A stretch of DNA of 15,909 nt, taken from positions 1-15,909 of the forward strand of contig JAUIKJ010000013.1 in assembly GCA_030430835.1 (NCBI GenBank), given 5' to 3'. The position numbers and the translations under genes are program-made. Shown here in pieces: positions 7,301 through 14,479 of the stretch (positions are counted from its first letter, which is position 1; each line of letters begins with the position of its first letter). The notes beneath the pieces were generated by a model that was not told the DNA's origin, ran no database searches, and worked only from the letters and a program-made list of their open reading frames with translations. This stretch comes from Candidatus Hydrogenedentota bacterium. GTDB taxonomy: Bacteria; Hydrogenedentota; Hydrogenedentia; Hydrogenedentales; JAEUWI01.

Positions 7301-8305
7301 CTACTTTACGGTGCCATACTGCCGTGCGTAGTACGCGCGGAATTCGCCGGACTTGATCTTGCGCCACCACCATTCGTTGTCCTGATACCAGCGCACGGTC
7401 TGCGCCACGCCTTCGTTCCAGTCCATCTCCGGTTTCCAACCGAGCGCGTGGGCCTTGGTGGCGTCGATGGAATAGCGCCGGTCGTGGCCCGGACGGTCCG
7501 GCACCAGTTTGATGAGCGATTCGTCTTTGCCGGTCAGTTCGAGGATGCGGCGGGTCAGCGTGATGTTCTCGCGCTCGTTGCCACCGGCGAGGTTGTAGAT
7601 CTCGCCCGGGGTGCCCAGACGCAGCACACAGTCGATACCGCGTGCATGATCATCCACATAGAGCCAGTCGCGCACGTTGTGCTCGCCGCCCTGATAGAGC
7701 GGGAGGGGCTCGTCGTCTACCGCATTGGTCACGAAGAGCGGCAGCACTTTCTCCGGATACTGGTAGGGTCCGTAGGTGTTCGAACCGCGCGTCACCAGGA
7801 CCGGCAGCCCGAAGGTGCTGAAGTAAGAGAGGCCGATCATGTCGCCGCCGGCTTTCGCCGCACTGTAGGGATTGCGCGGATTCAAGCGATCCGTTTCGGA
7901 GAAGGAGCCCGACTCAATGCTGCCATAGACCTCGTCCGTGGATACCAGCAGCAGCCGCGCGGTGCCTAGGGTTTTTGCGGATTCCGCGAGGTTGTAGACC
8001 CCGCGCACGTTGGTTTCCAGGAATTCGTCCGCGCCCAGGATGCTCCGGTCCACATGGGATTCCGCGGCAAAGTTTACGATCGCGTCGCAGCCTTCCGCCG
8101 CCGCCAGCACCGCTTCACGATCCGCGATATCGCCCTGGATGAAGGTGTGTCGCGCGGGATCTACGTCCTTGAGGTTGTCCAGGTTCCCCGCGTAGGTCAG
8201 CTTGTCGAAGGTAACAATGTGGAGGTCGGGGTGCTGTGCGAGTTCCCAGCGTACGAAGGCCGACCCAATGAAGCCCGCCCCGCCGGTGACCATAATCTTC
8301 TTCAT
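7301..8305 (-). CDS. rmlB: dTDP-glucose 4,6-dehydratase
   Basis: This enzyme converts dTDP-glucose to dTDP-4-keto-6-deoxyglucose, the second step to dTDP-L-rhamnose and a branch point to other deoxysugars. The product is 334 residues, a normal length. It is an extended short-chain dehydrogenase with NAD-binding TGGAGFIG (residues 7-14), NFAAESHVDRS (78-88), the catalytic STDEVYG (122-128) with the Asp-Glu pair, and the YxxxK pair Tyr147/Lys151. VRDWLYVDDH (211-220) is typical of the family. The start MKKIMVTGG is chosen because its ATG overlaps the TGA of rmlD as ATGA (8302-8305), a sign of translational coupling; a longer in-frame extension upstream lies inside rmlD and is unlikely. Confidence 0.96.
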   Translation of the reverse strand: MKKIMVTGGAGFIGSAFVRWELAQHPDLHIVTFDKLTYAGNLDNLKDVDPARHTFIQGDIADREAVLAAAEGCDAIVNFAAESHVDRSILGADEFLETNVRGVYNLAESAKTLGTARLLLVSTDEVYGSIESGSFSETDRLNPRNPYSAAKAGGDMIGLSYFSTFGLPVLVTRGSNTYGPYQYPEKVLPLFVTNAVDDEPLPLYQGGEHNVRDWLYVDDHARGIDCVLRLGTPGEIYNLAGGNERENITLTRRILELTGKDESLIKLVPDRPGHDRRYSIDATKAHALGWKPEMDWNEGVAQTVRWYQDNEWWWRKIKSGEFRAYYARQYGTVK

Positions 8306-9150
8306 GCGTTCTCTTCCCGATTTTGGAGGTAGTCGATCAGTGCTTCCTTCCACGGCCGCATCTTCTGCCCTGTGGCACGTTCCAGTGCCGCACCATCGAG
8401 CACGCCATACGTCGGGCGTGGTGCCTTGGTGGGATAGACGCTGGCGTCGCAGGCTTCGATGCGCGTGTTGAGCTCCGCCGCGTTCACGATGGCCCGCGCA
8501 AAATCGCAGCGGGATACCGCGCCGCTGTTCACCGCATGGTAGACACCGTATTTCTTGGTTCGCGACAGGTAGAAGGCCGCCTCCGCCAGATCGAGGGCGT
8601 GCGTGGGCGAGCCGATCTCGTCCTCGACCACCTGCAGATGGTCCCGCTCCGCCGCGGCCCGGAGAATCTTCTCCACGAAGTTGTTGCCGCCCGGCCCGTA
8701 GAGCCAGGCCGTGCGCAAGATAAAATGCAGCGAATTCGCCCGTCGCGTGGCCTGTTCGCCCGCCGCCTTGGATCGCCCGTAAATGCTCAGCGGCGCCACC
8801 GGGTCTTCCGGCAGATAGGGCGTGTCCTTGCTTCCGTCGAAGACGAAATCCGTGCTGAAGTAAATGACCGGAACCCGGTGGTGCGCAGCCAGTTCGGCGA
8901 CATTCCGTGCACCGGTCTCATTCACGAGGAAGGCATCTTTCAGATTGTCTTCCGCACCTTCCACATCCGTGTAGGCCGCGGCATTGATCACCAGTTCCGG
9001 GGAGACGCGCTCGAAAAGTGGTTGAATCGACTGGTCGTCCCGGATGTCCGCCTCGGGCAGATCGGCCACATGGACCTCGCCCGCGGTGCTGAAGACCTTC
9101 TGTAACTGCCGGCCCAATTGGCCCTTCGCTCCGAATATCAATGTGCGCAT
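8302..9150 (-). CDS. rmlD: dTDP-4-dehydrorhamnose reductase
   Basis: RmlD reduces dTDP-4-dehydrorhamnose to dTDP-L-rhamnose with NAD(P)H, supplying rhamnose for cell-surface polysaccharide. The 282-residue product starts MRTLIFGAKGQLG with the glycine-rich nucleotide loop at 7-13. It contains STDFVFDG (99-106), YGRSK with the catalytic Tyr124/Lys128, RTAWLYG (146-152) and GSPTHALDLAE (180-190), all typical of RmlD. The start at ATG 9148-9150 has AAGGA seven bases upstream (9158-9162). An in-frame extension to 9288 has no family similarity and would swallow the divergent promoter region. It overlaps rmlB by four bases. The pathway enzymes RmlA and RmlC must be encoded elsewhere. Confidence 0.95.
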   Translation of the reverse strand: MRTLIFGAKGQLGRQLQKVFSTAGEVHVADLPEADIRDDQSIQPLFERVSPELVINAAAYTDVEGAEDNLKDAFLVNETGARNVAELAAHHRVPVIYFSTDFVFDGSKDTPYLPEDPVAPLSIYGRSKAAGEQATRRANSLHFILRTAWLYGPGGNNFVEKILRAAAERDHLQVVEDEIGSPTHALDLAEAAFYLSRTKKYGVYHAVNSGAVSRCDFARAIVNAAELNTRIEACDASVYPTKAPRPTYGVLDGAALERATGQKMRPWKEALIDYLQNREENA

Positions 9151-9175
9151 AGCATGTTCCTTACGAGAACCGGGA

Positions 9176-9184
9176 ATTCTATCA
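9176..9184 (-). promoter_or_regulatory. Candidate extended -10 promoter for rmlDB
   Basis: On the minus strand TGATAGAAT fits the extended -10 form TGnTATAAT with one mismatch. It lies 25 bp upstream of the rmlD ATG, giving a leader of about 20 nt that contains the AAGGA ribosome site. No good -35 is seen, which extended -10 promoters tolerate. Confidence 0.4.
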
Positions 9185-9241
9185 GGCATACCCCGCATAT
9201 GCGAGCCGGGAAGCGCTGCGCCGGGCGGCGGCATTGGCATC

Positions 9242-9270
9242 TTGGATTCGGCGTCTTTCTTCGCTACACT
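9242..9270 (+). promoter_or_regulatory. Candidate promoter for the purE-purK-NUDIX operon
   Basis: TTGGAT (9242-9247) and TACACT (9265-9270) are 17 bp apart, matching 3/6 and 4/6 of the consensus. The expected start near 9277 gives a leader of about 20 nt before the first purE ATG. It sits in the 146-bp divergent gap shared with rmlDB. No purine-repressor-like operator or riboswitch was recognised there. Confidence 0.35.
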
Positions 9271-9296
9271 GCTTTTTTTCCTGAACACTCACCCCT

Positions 9297-9824
9297 ATGC
9301 CAACCACATTGGATTCCAATATGAGCAAGCCGAGCGGCGCTCTCGTCGGCGTCATTATGGGCAGCAAGTCCGATTGGGACACGATGCAGCATGCCCACGA
9401 GACGCTTGAACTCCTCAACATACCGCACGAATGCGAGATTGTTTCGGCGCACCGTACCCCGGTTCGCATGACCGAATACGCCCAGACCGCCGCCAGCCGC
9501 GGCATCGAAGTGATCATCGCCGGGGCCGGCGGTGCAGCGCATTTGCCCGGCATGACCGCGGCACACACCACCCTCCCCGTACTGGGGGTGCCCGTGCAGA
9601 GCAAGGCGCTCAGTGGCAAGGACTCGCTGCTGTCGATCGTACAGATGCCCGCGGGCGTGCCCGTCGGCACGCTGGCCATCGGCAAGGCCGGTGCGACCAA
9701 TGCCGCCCTGCTCGCCGCTTCGATCCTGGCGAACAAGTATCCCGAGATTGGTGCCGCCCTCCAGGACTTCCGCGAGAAGCAGACCGCGCGTGTGCGCGAG
9801 GATGTACTGCCGTGCAACGAGTAA
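9297..9824 (+). CDS. purE: N5-carboxyaminoimidazole ribonucleotide mutase (PurE class I)
   Basis: PurE moves the carboxyl group of N5-CAIR (made by PurK) to give CAIR in de novo purine synthesis. The 175-residue product shows class I motifs: GSKSDW (22-27), SAHRTP (50-55) with the catalytic His, GAGGAAHLPGM (76-86), and the C-terminal QMPAGVPVGTLAIG (116-129) and KAGATNAALLAASILA region. Neither of two in-frame ATGs (9297 and 9321) has a strong ribosome site; 9297 is taken here, while 9321 would remove MPTTLDSN and still keep the whole domain. The end overlaps the purK start by 13 bp, as expected for enzymes used in sequence. Confidence 0.96.
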   Translation: MPTTLDSNMSKPSGALVGVIMGSKSDWDTMQHAHETLELLNIPHECEIVSAHRTPVRMTEYAQTAASRGIEVIIAGAGGAAHLPGMTAAHTTLPVLGVPVQSKALSGKDSLLSIVQMPAGVPVGTLAIGKAGATNAALLAASILANKYPEIGAALQDFREKQTARVREDVLPCNE

Positions 9825-10951
9825 TTCTTCCGGGGGGCACCATTGGCGTCCTCGGTAGCGGCCAGTTGGGCCGCATGTTCGCCATCAAGGCCCGCCGCAT
9901 GGGCTACCGCGTGCATACCTACAGCCCCGATACCGACACCCCCACGGGCCAGATCGCCGACCGAGAATGGATCGGCGACTACGATGATCTCGCCAAGGTG
10001 CGCGCCTTCGCCTCGAAGGTGGATGTCATCACCTTTGAATTCGAGAACGTGCCGTCGGCCACGACGGATGCGGCCGCGGAATGCGCGCCGGTGCGGCCAC
10101 ACGGCAGTGTCCTGCACGTCACCCAGAACCGGCTGCGCGAGAAACGTTTTCTCGAGCAGCACGGCTTTCCTCTGCCGGACTTCCGTCCGATTCACCAGCA
10201 CGCGGATCTCCTTCGCGGTGTGACGGAACTGGGTTTTCCTTGTGTCCTGAAGACCGCCGGCTGGGGGTACGACGGCAAGGGCCAGAGCCGGATCAACACA
10301 CCGGACGACGTGGAGGACGCCTGGATCGCGCTGGACGGCGCGGAGGGGGTGCTCGAGGCCTTCGTCGATTTCGCGCACGAGGCTTCGGTCGTTGCGGCCC
10401 GGGGGGTGGATGGAAGCTTCGCCCATTTCGGGCTCTTCGAGAACAATCACCAGAACCATATTCTCGACCTCACCCTGGACCCCGGCTCCTTTGATGTCGC
10501 GCTGCAGGCCGAGGCGGTCGAGATCGCACGGGGTATCCTCGAGACGCTGGACGTGGTCGGCGTGCTGTGTGTCGAGTTTTTCATTACCCGCGATGGCAAG
10601 TTGCTGGTCAATGAACTTGCACCCCGTGTGCACAACTCGGGCCATGTGACCTTCGACAACTGCATCACGAGCCAGTTCGAACAGCAGCTTCGTGCCGTCT
10701 GCGGGTTGCCGCTGGGCGCGACGGATCGCCTGCGCCCCGGCGTGATGGCGAATCTGCTGGGCGACCTTTGGGCCGAGGGCGAACCGAACTGGGCCGCGGC
10801 CTGCGCGGTGCCGAATGTGAAGCTGCACCTCTATGGCAAGATGGAAGCGCGGCCCGGACGGAAGATGGGACACCTGACGGCGCTGGCCGATACCATCGAC
10901 GAGGCGCGCACGGCGGCCCTCGCCGCGCGTAACGCACTGACCACCCGGTGA
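9812..10951 (+). CDS. purK: 5-(carboxyamino)imidazole ribonucleotide synthase
   Basis: PurK is an ATP-grasp ligase that makes N5-CAIR from AIR, ATP and bicarbonate, feeding PurE. The GTG start at 9812 has GAGGA nine bases upstream (9798-9802) and gives 379 residues opening VQRVILPGGT (GTG read as Met), then IGVLGSGQLGRM, the usual N-terminus. ATP-grasp features include VLKTAGWGYDGKGQ (145-158), FVDFAHEASVVAARG (184-198), VEFFITRDGKLLVNELAPR (254-272) with the metal-binding Glu/Asn region, and HNSGHVT (274-280). MANLLGD (312-318) and HLYGK (339-343) complete the family pattern. Longer in-frame extension upstream is the shadow of purE. Its TGA overlaps the next start as GTGA. Confidence 0.96.
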   Translation: MQRVILPGGTIGVLGSGQLGRMFAIKARRMGYRVHTYSPDTDTPTGQIADREWIGDYDDLAKVRAFASKVDVITFEFENVPSATTDAAAECAPVRPHGSVLHVTQNRLREKRFLEQHGFPLPDFRPIHQHADLLRGVTELGFPCVLKTAGWGYDGKGQSRINTPDDVEDAWIALDGAEGVLEAFVDFAHEASVVAARGVDGSFAHFGLFENNHQNHILDLTLDPGSFDVALQAEAVEIARGILETLDVVGVLCVEFFITRDGKLLVNELAPRVHNSGHVTFDNCITSQFEQQLRAVCGLPLGATDRLRPGVMANLLGDLWAEGEPNWAAACAVPNVKLHLYGKMEARPGRKMGHLTALADTIDEARTAALAARNALTTR

Positions 10952-11391
10952 GCACGAAGCACCACAAGACCGCCGGGGGCGTGGTGTTTAATGCGCAGGG
11001 CCAGATCCTCGTGCTGGAGCGCGATGTCACCCGAAACGGCGCGAGCGTGCATGAGGTGCGCCTGCCCAAGGGACACATCGATCCGGGGGAATCACCGGAG
11101 CAGGCGGCGGTCCGCGAAGTACACGAGGAGTCCGGTTTCGGCGGGGTCGAGATCGTGATGGACCTGGGCACCGCGAGGAGCGCCTTTGCGTTCCAGGGAC
11201 GCCAGCACACGCGCGACGAGCGCTATTTCCTCATGTGGCTCCACTCGGAACACCGGGACGCGCCGCAGCCGACGCACGAGGAAGAAGCACGCTTCGGTCC
11301 GGCCTGGCTCAGTCCCACCGAAGCAGAACAGCGCATGACCTACGCGAGCGAACGGACCTTCGTCGGCCGCGCCCGGAAGGCACTCAGTTAG
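10948..11391 (+). CDS. NUDIX hydrolase (MutT/Ap4A-hydrolase-like)
   Basis: A 147-residue NUDIX enzyme, a family that hydrolyses nucleoside diphosphates linked to another moiety. The Nudix box GX5EX7REUXEEXGU is complete at residues 42-64: Gly42, Glu48, then REVHEESGF. The N-terminal KTAGGVVFN and VHEVRLPKGHIDPGES resemble the Ap4A/diphosphoinositol-polyphosphate hydrolase branch, but substrate cannot be read from sequence. The GTG start overlaps the purK stop as GTGA (10948-10951), so it is translated with purK. The context suggests nucleotide salvage or cleaning, though that is inference. Its stop overlaps that of the convergent hydrolase gene by 8 bp. Confidence 0.93.
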   Translation: MSTKHHKTAGGVVFNAQGQILVLERDVTRNGASVHEVRLPKGHIDPGESPEQAAVREVHEESGFGGVEIVMDLGTARSAFAFQGRQHTRDERYFLMWLHSEHRDAPQPTHEEEARFGPAWLSPTEAEQRMTYASERTFVGRARKALS

Positions 11392-12319
11392 CCGCGACGA
11401 CGCCGTCGGTCATCGGGTGTTGCCTGAAGAATTCCTGCAACCTGTCCTTGAACTCGCCACGCATCGCCGTGGTGATGTGGTTCGCACCATCCAATTTCAC
11501 GTATTCCACACCTGGAAGATTGTCGCGCAGCGCGTCTCCATAGGGGCGCAGGCCATCGGCTGAACCCATGAAGCAGACGATGGGCGTATTGATTGTTTCG
11601 AGTGCGTCCCGCGACACCCCCAACTCTAAGATGTTCTTCTTGCTCGCCTTCCAGCCCTTCGGATCGCCCAGGCGCTCGCGGACATAGCCACGTAGATCCG
11701 AGATGCCGAAGGCCAGGTGCAGCGGCTGCCATGGCGCAGGCAACACAGACGCATAGGCCGGCCGAACCGCAGGCATGGCGGCGGCCACGGGCGGCGGCGG
11801 GCTATAGGGACTCAGCAACTCCTCGGGATCCGCCGGGTCTTTCCAGCCCGCGGCACAGAGCGCCGCACTCTGCACGCGGTCTGGATGCAGGGTCAACAGC
11901 TTGAGCGTAATGAACCCGCCCAGCGAATAGCCCGCGACATGCGCCTTCTCGATGCCGAGATGGTCCAGCAGGCGCGGCACGTCTTCCACCATCTGAACCC
12001 CGTAGAACGCGGGATCGTGCGATACTTCGCTCAGCCCATGGCCGCGCAGGTCAAAGGTGATGACCTTGAACTCCTTCGCCAGCCGGTCCACCACGCCGTT
12101 GCGCCGCCAGTTGATGTCCGCCTGTGCCGCGAGGCCATGAATCAAGACGACCGGCTCGCCCTCGCCCTGCACCGTGTAATAGAGCCGCGCACCGTCGGAG
12201 TCGAAGTACTCGCCGGGCGTCCGCATCGTCAGGTAATTCAGGAAACCCACCGCGGCCACCACCGCAATCACCAGCATTCCCGTCAGGGCCCCTCCCGCAA
12301 TCAGTAATTTACGTCGCAT
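11384..12319 (-). CDS. Membrane-anchored alpha/beta hydrolase, paralogue 3 of 3
   Basis: A 311-residue serine hydrolase. An uncleaved hydrophobic anchor spans residues ~6-30 (LIAGGALTGMLVIAVVAAVG), after which a catalytic domain would face the periplasm or outside. The fold is clear: PVVLIHGLAA oxyanion loop (57-65), DLRGHGLS (90-97), nucleophile GYSLGG (Ser132), acid Asp255 in MGSADGL and His281 in DGANHIT. A Pro-rich lid insertion at about 168-197 (PYSPPPPVAAAMPAVRP) sets it apart from its two neighbours. The start at 12317-12319 has GGAG about seven bases upstream. It begins 4 bp after the preceding hydrolase stop, and its end overlaps the convergent NUDIX gene. Substrate unknown: esterase, lipase and haloalkane-dehalogenase-like enzymes share this fold. 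Confidence 0.9.
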   Translation of the reverse strand: MRRKLLIAGGALTGMLVIAVVAAVGFLNYLTMRTPGEYFDSDGARLYYTVQGEGEPVVLIHGLAAQADINWRRNGVVDRLAKEFKVITFDLRGHGLSEVSHDPAFYGVQMVEDVPRLLDHLGIEKAHVAGYSLGGFITLKLLTLHPDRVQSAALCAAGWKDPADPEELLSPYSPPPPVAAAMPAVRPAYASVLPAPWQPLHLAFGISDLRGYVRERLGDPKGWKASKKNILELGVSRDALETINTPIVCFMGSADGLRPYGDALRDNLPGVEYVKLDGANHITTAMRGEFKDRLQEFFRQHPMTDGVVAAN

Positions 12320-12323
12320 GTTG

Positions 12324-13238
12324 CTACTCCACTGCCGCGACCGTGGCCGCATCGGCCGCCGGTTCGTTGGCGGCGATGAATTCGCGGATACCGCGAATGA
12401 AGGCGGGCATAAGAATCGTGGTGATGTGATCGCCGCCCTCGACGTAGTAGGTCTCGTGCGCCGTCATCACCCCGTCCAGTTTCTCGCTCATGTCACGGAT
12501 GCCGTCCTTCGTACCCACGATCAACCGGGTCGGCACTGCGTTCTTGCGCAGATTTGCTTCGGCCACCTCAAAGTCGCCGAAACCGCGGAAGACATTGACC
12601 ACCGCATCCACGTCGTTGGCGGAGCGAATGAAAAAGTTGGCCGCCGCCAACTTGAAGGCGTTTGCGTGGTGCGTGGGATCCAGGCGGTGCGAGATCGGAT
12701 CGAAGCGGCCATCCTTCTCGATCGACGCCACGATCGCCTTCACCAGCTCCGCGCTCTCGCCCGCCAGCGTGTCCCAGCCGGAGGCGCAGGGAATCGCCGA
12801 GTAAAGGCGCTCCGGATACTGCTCGGTAAACTTCAGTGTGATGAAGCCGCCCATCGAATAACCCACCAGGTGCGCCTTCTCGATCTCGAGGTGATCCATC
12901 AGGCGCGCGATGTCGTCCACCATCTCCTTGCCATAGTGCACGGCTTCGTGCGGCTTCGCACTCAGCCCGTGCCCCCGGCAATCGAGCGTGATTACGCGGT
13001 GGTCCTTCGCCAGCGCCTTCACTACCCCGGGGCGCCGCCAGTTGATGTCCGCGTTCACGGCGAAGCCGTGGACCAGAATAACCGGCGTCCCTTCCCCCTC
13101 GTCCGTATAATGAATCTGCTGGCCCTTCGAGTCGAAGTAGGCCCCCTCCGTGCGGTGCGTGATGTAGAGTGTTCCCGCCGTTCCGGTCAGAAACACCGCC
13201 ACCAACGTAATGGATAAAATCTTCAATGCGCGCTTCAT
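12324..13238 (-). CDS. Membrane-anchored alpha/beta hydrolase, paralogue 2 of 3
   Basis: A 304-residue hydrolase with a hydrophobic N-terminal segment (residues 5-26, LKILSITLVAVFLTGTAGTLYI) that may be an anchor or signal peptide. Conserved elements are AYFDSKGQQIHYTDEGEG (33-50), VILVHGFA (53-60), DCRGHGLS (86-93), nucleophile GYSMGG (Ser128), acid Asp245 in VGTKDG and His271 in GGDHITT. Catalytic residues are therefore intact. The ATG at 13236-13238 has a strong GGGAGG upstream. It lies 14 bp after the first hydrolase and 4 bp before the third, so the three should share one mRNA. It is closer to paralogue 1 than to paralogue 3, for example in the RLMDHLxIEKA and GYSMG(G/A)FITLK stretches. 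Confidence 0.9.
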   Translation of the reverse strand: MKRALKILSITLVAVFLTGTAGTLYITHRTEGAYFDSKGQQIHYTDEGEGTPVILVHGFAVNADINWRRPGVVKALAKDHRVITLDCRGHGLSAKPHEAVHYGKEMVDDIARLMDHLEIEKAHLVGYSMGGFITLKFTEQYPERLYSAIPCASGWDTLAGESAELVKAIVASIEKDGRFDPISHRLDPTHHANAFKLAAANFFIRSANDVDAVVNVFRGFGDFEVAEANLRKNAVPTRLIVGTKDGIRDMSEKLDGVMTAHETYYVEGGDHITTILMPAFIRGIREFIAANEPAADAATVAAVE

Positions 13239-13252
13239 GGCGCCTCCCGTGG

Positions 13253-14197
13253 TCAGGCCGCATCCGCGATGGCGGCGACCGTCTCGGATTCATGTTCAGA
13301 TGTTTCGCCGTGTTTCTCTAGCCACGCCCGCAAGGCTTCCAGAAAGCGCGGATCACGCACCGTGCTGATGTGGTCGCCGTCCTCGACGAAGATGACTTCG
13401 TGATTCGCCATCACCCCTGTCATCTTGTCGATGCCGTCGCGCAGGGGGTCGATGCTCCCCACGATGGACAGGGTCGGTACCTGGTTGGCCCGCAGTTCCG
13501 CCTCCGTCACCACCAATCCCGCGAAGCCCCGCACCACCGCCGCCAGCGCGATATCATCATTCGCGTACCGCAGGACCCGGTTGCTGGAAACCGATAGCAT
13601 CGGGTTCGGCTCCTGGCCTGCCGGGGTGATGCGCGCGATCAGCGGACCATAGCCCTGACCCGTCTCAAGCGAGGTCGCCAGCGTATCGATAAACTTCAGG
13701 TTTTCCTCGTCCGGCAGTTGCCAGCCCGCGGCACAGGGGGCGGCGCTGATGAGCCGCTCGGGCGCCATCGCGATCAGCTTGAGCGTAATGAACGCACCCA
13801 TGGAATAGCCGACCACCTGCGCCTTCTCGATCCCGAGATGATCCATCAGCCGGACGATGTCCTCGGCCATGGCCGCACCATAGGCTTCCGGATCGTGCGG
13901 CTTGTCGCTCAGGCCGTGGCCGCGGTTGTCGACCGCAATAACCCGGTAATCATTCGACAGCGCATCGATTACCCCCGGCTGCCGCCAATTCATGTCGGCG
14001 TTGGCGGCGAAGCCATGTACCAGAATCACCGGCTCGCCACTGCCCTCGTCGGTGTAGTGGATACGAATCCCGTCCGAGTCGAAATACTCCCCCACTACGC
14101 GCTGATCGATCTGCCGCAGCAGCGCCGCATAGGCGATCCCGCCGACGGCGACCAGCACGACCACAAGCACAACCAGAATCTTGGCCAGCTTTTTCAT
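13253..14197 (-). CDS. Membrane-anchored alpha/beta hydrolase, paralogue 1 of 3 (operon leader)
   Basis: A 314-residue hydrolase. The start MKKLAKILVV at 14195-14197 places a basic tip directly before a strong hydrophobic segment (residues 7-27, rich in Val/Leu), expected to anchor it in the inner membrane. A longer in-frame start at 14236 adds 13 residues before that tip and is less likely. The catalytic set is complete: VILVHGFAANAD (57-68), DNRGHGLSDKP (90-100), nucleophile GYSMGA (Ser132), acid Asp250 in VGSIDPL and His276 in DGDHIST. The C-terminal tail (HESETVAAIADAA) is charged then Ala-rich, echoing the tail of paralogue 2. It is first in the three-gene operon, with a candidate promoter at 14235-14263. 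Confidence 0.9.
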   Translation of the reverse strand: MKKLAKILVVLVVVLVAVGGIAYAALLRQIDQRVVGEYFDSDGIRIHYTDEGSGEPVILVHGFAANADMNWRQPGVIDALSNDYRVIAVDNRGHGLSDKPHDPEAYGAAMAEDIVRLMDHLGIEKAQVVGYSMGAFITLKLIAMAPERLISAAPCAAGWQLPDEENLKFIDTLATSLETGQGYGPLIARITPAGQEPNPMLSVSSNRVLRYANDDIALAAVVRGFAGLVVTEAELRANQVPTLSIVGSIDPLRDGIDKMTGVMANHEVIFVEDGDHISTVRDPRFLEALRAWLEKHGETSEHESETVAAIADAA

Positions 14198-14234
14198 TGC
14201 TTCCCGTTTCTCATTGAATCCTGACGAAACGCTC

Positions 14235-14263
14235 ATGTTAAACGAGATCCGCGGAATTCACAA
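14235..14263 (-). promoter_or_regulatory. Candidate promoter for the hydrolase operon
   Basis: Minus strand TTGTGA (14258-14263) and TAACAT (14235-14240) are separated by exactly 17 bp, each a 4/6 match to consensus. The predicted start near 14228 gives a leader of about 30 nt before the ATG at 14197, which supports the shorter start choice for that gene. Confidence 0.4.
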
Positions 14264-14315
14264 GAGGAAAGCGGCATCCAGGGCCTTGAGGAACACAGCC
14301 ATGACCTATCCGCCT

Positions 14316-14369
14316 GTCACCGCGACCGAAGGGAGAGGTCTTAAGATTTCTCCCTCCGGTCGAAATGAC
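14316..14369. repeat. 54-bp palindromic element, probably an interspersed intergenic repeat
   Basis: Two 26-bp arms (14316-14341 and 14344-14369) face each other around a TA centre. They are identical at 20 of 26 positions when one is reverse-complemented. The shared core reads GACCG(A/G)AGGGAGA followed by TCT. The right arm, read on the minus strand, begins GTCATTTCGACCGGAGGGAG, a kind of intergenic sequence I recall seeing dispersed in many unrelated bacterial genomes. It lies between ompA-family and hydrolase genes that both read leftward. No U-run follows on either strand, so it is not a standard terminator. Confidence 0.75.
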
Positions 14370-14372
14370 CGG

Positions 14373-14398
14373 GTGCGCCGAACGGACAGAGTGCGCCG
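14373..14398. repeat. Direct repeat GTGCGCCG, two copies
   Basis: GTGCGCCG occurs at 14373-14380 and 14391-14398, starts 18 bp apart, between the palindromic element and the GTCAC/GTGAC inverted repeat. Function unknown. Confidence 0.6.
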
Positions 14399-14400
14399 TA

Positions 14401-14426
14401 GTCACAAGGTGACCCGTGTGACACGG
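14401..14426. repeat. Two adjacent inverted repeats downstream of the OmpA-family gene
   Basis: GTCAC-AAG-GTGAC (14401-14413) is followed without a gap by CCGTGT-G-ACACGG (14414-14426). Each has perfect arms. They could be protein-binding sites or fold in the 3' untranslated region of the OmpA-family transcript. The first shares its GTCAC-N3-GTGAC layout with a site upstream of the same gene. Confidence 0.6.
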
Positions 14427-14479
14427 TGGTCTGTACGCGTTCCGGTACTGCCAGCGAGCCGATACCGTTCATCCGCGGA

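Noticed and set aside
9182..10873. 563-codon open frame on the minus strand
   Set aside because: Opposite purE and purK, both certain; the frame shows no family features.
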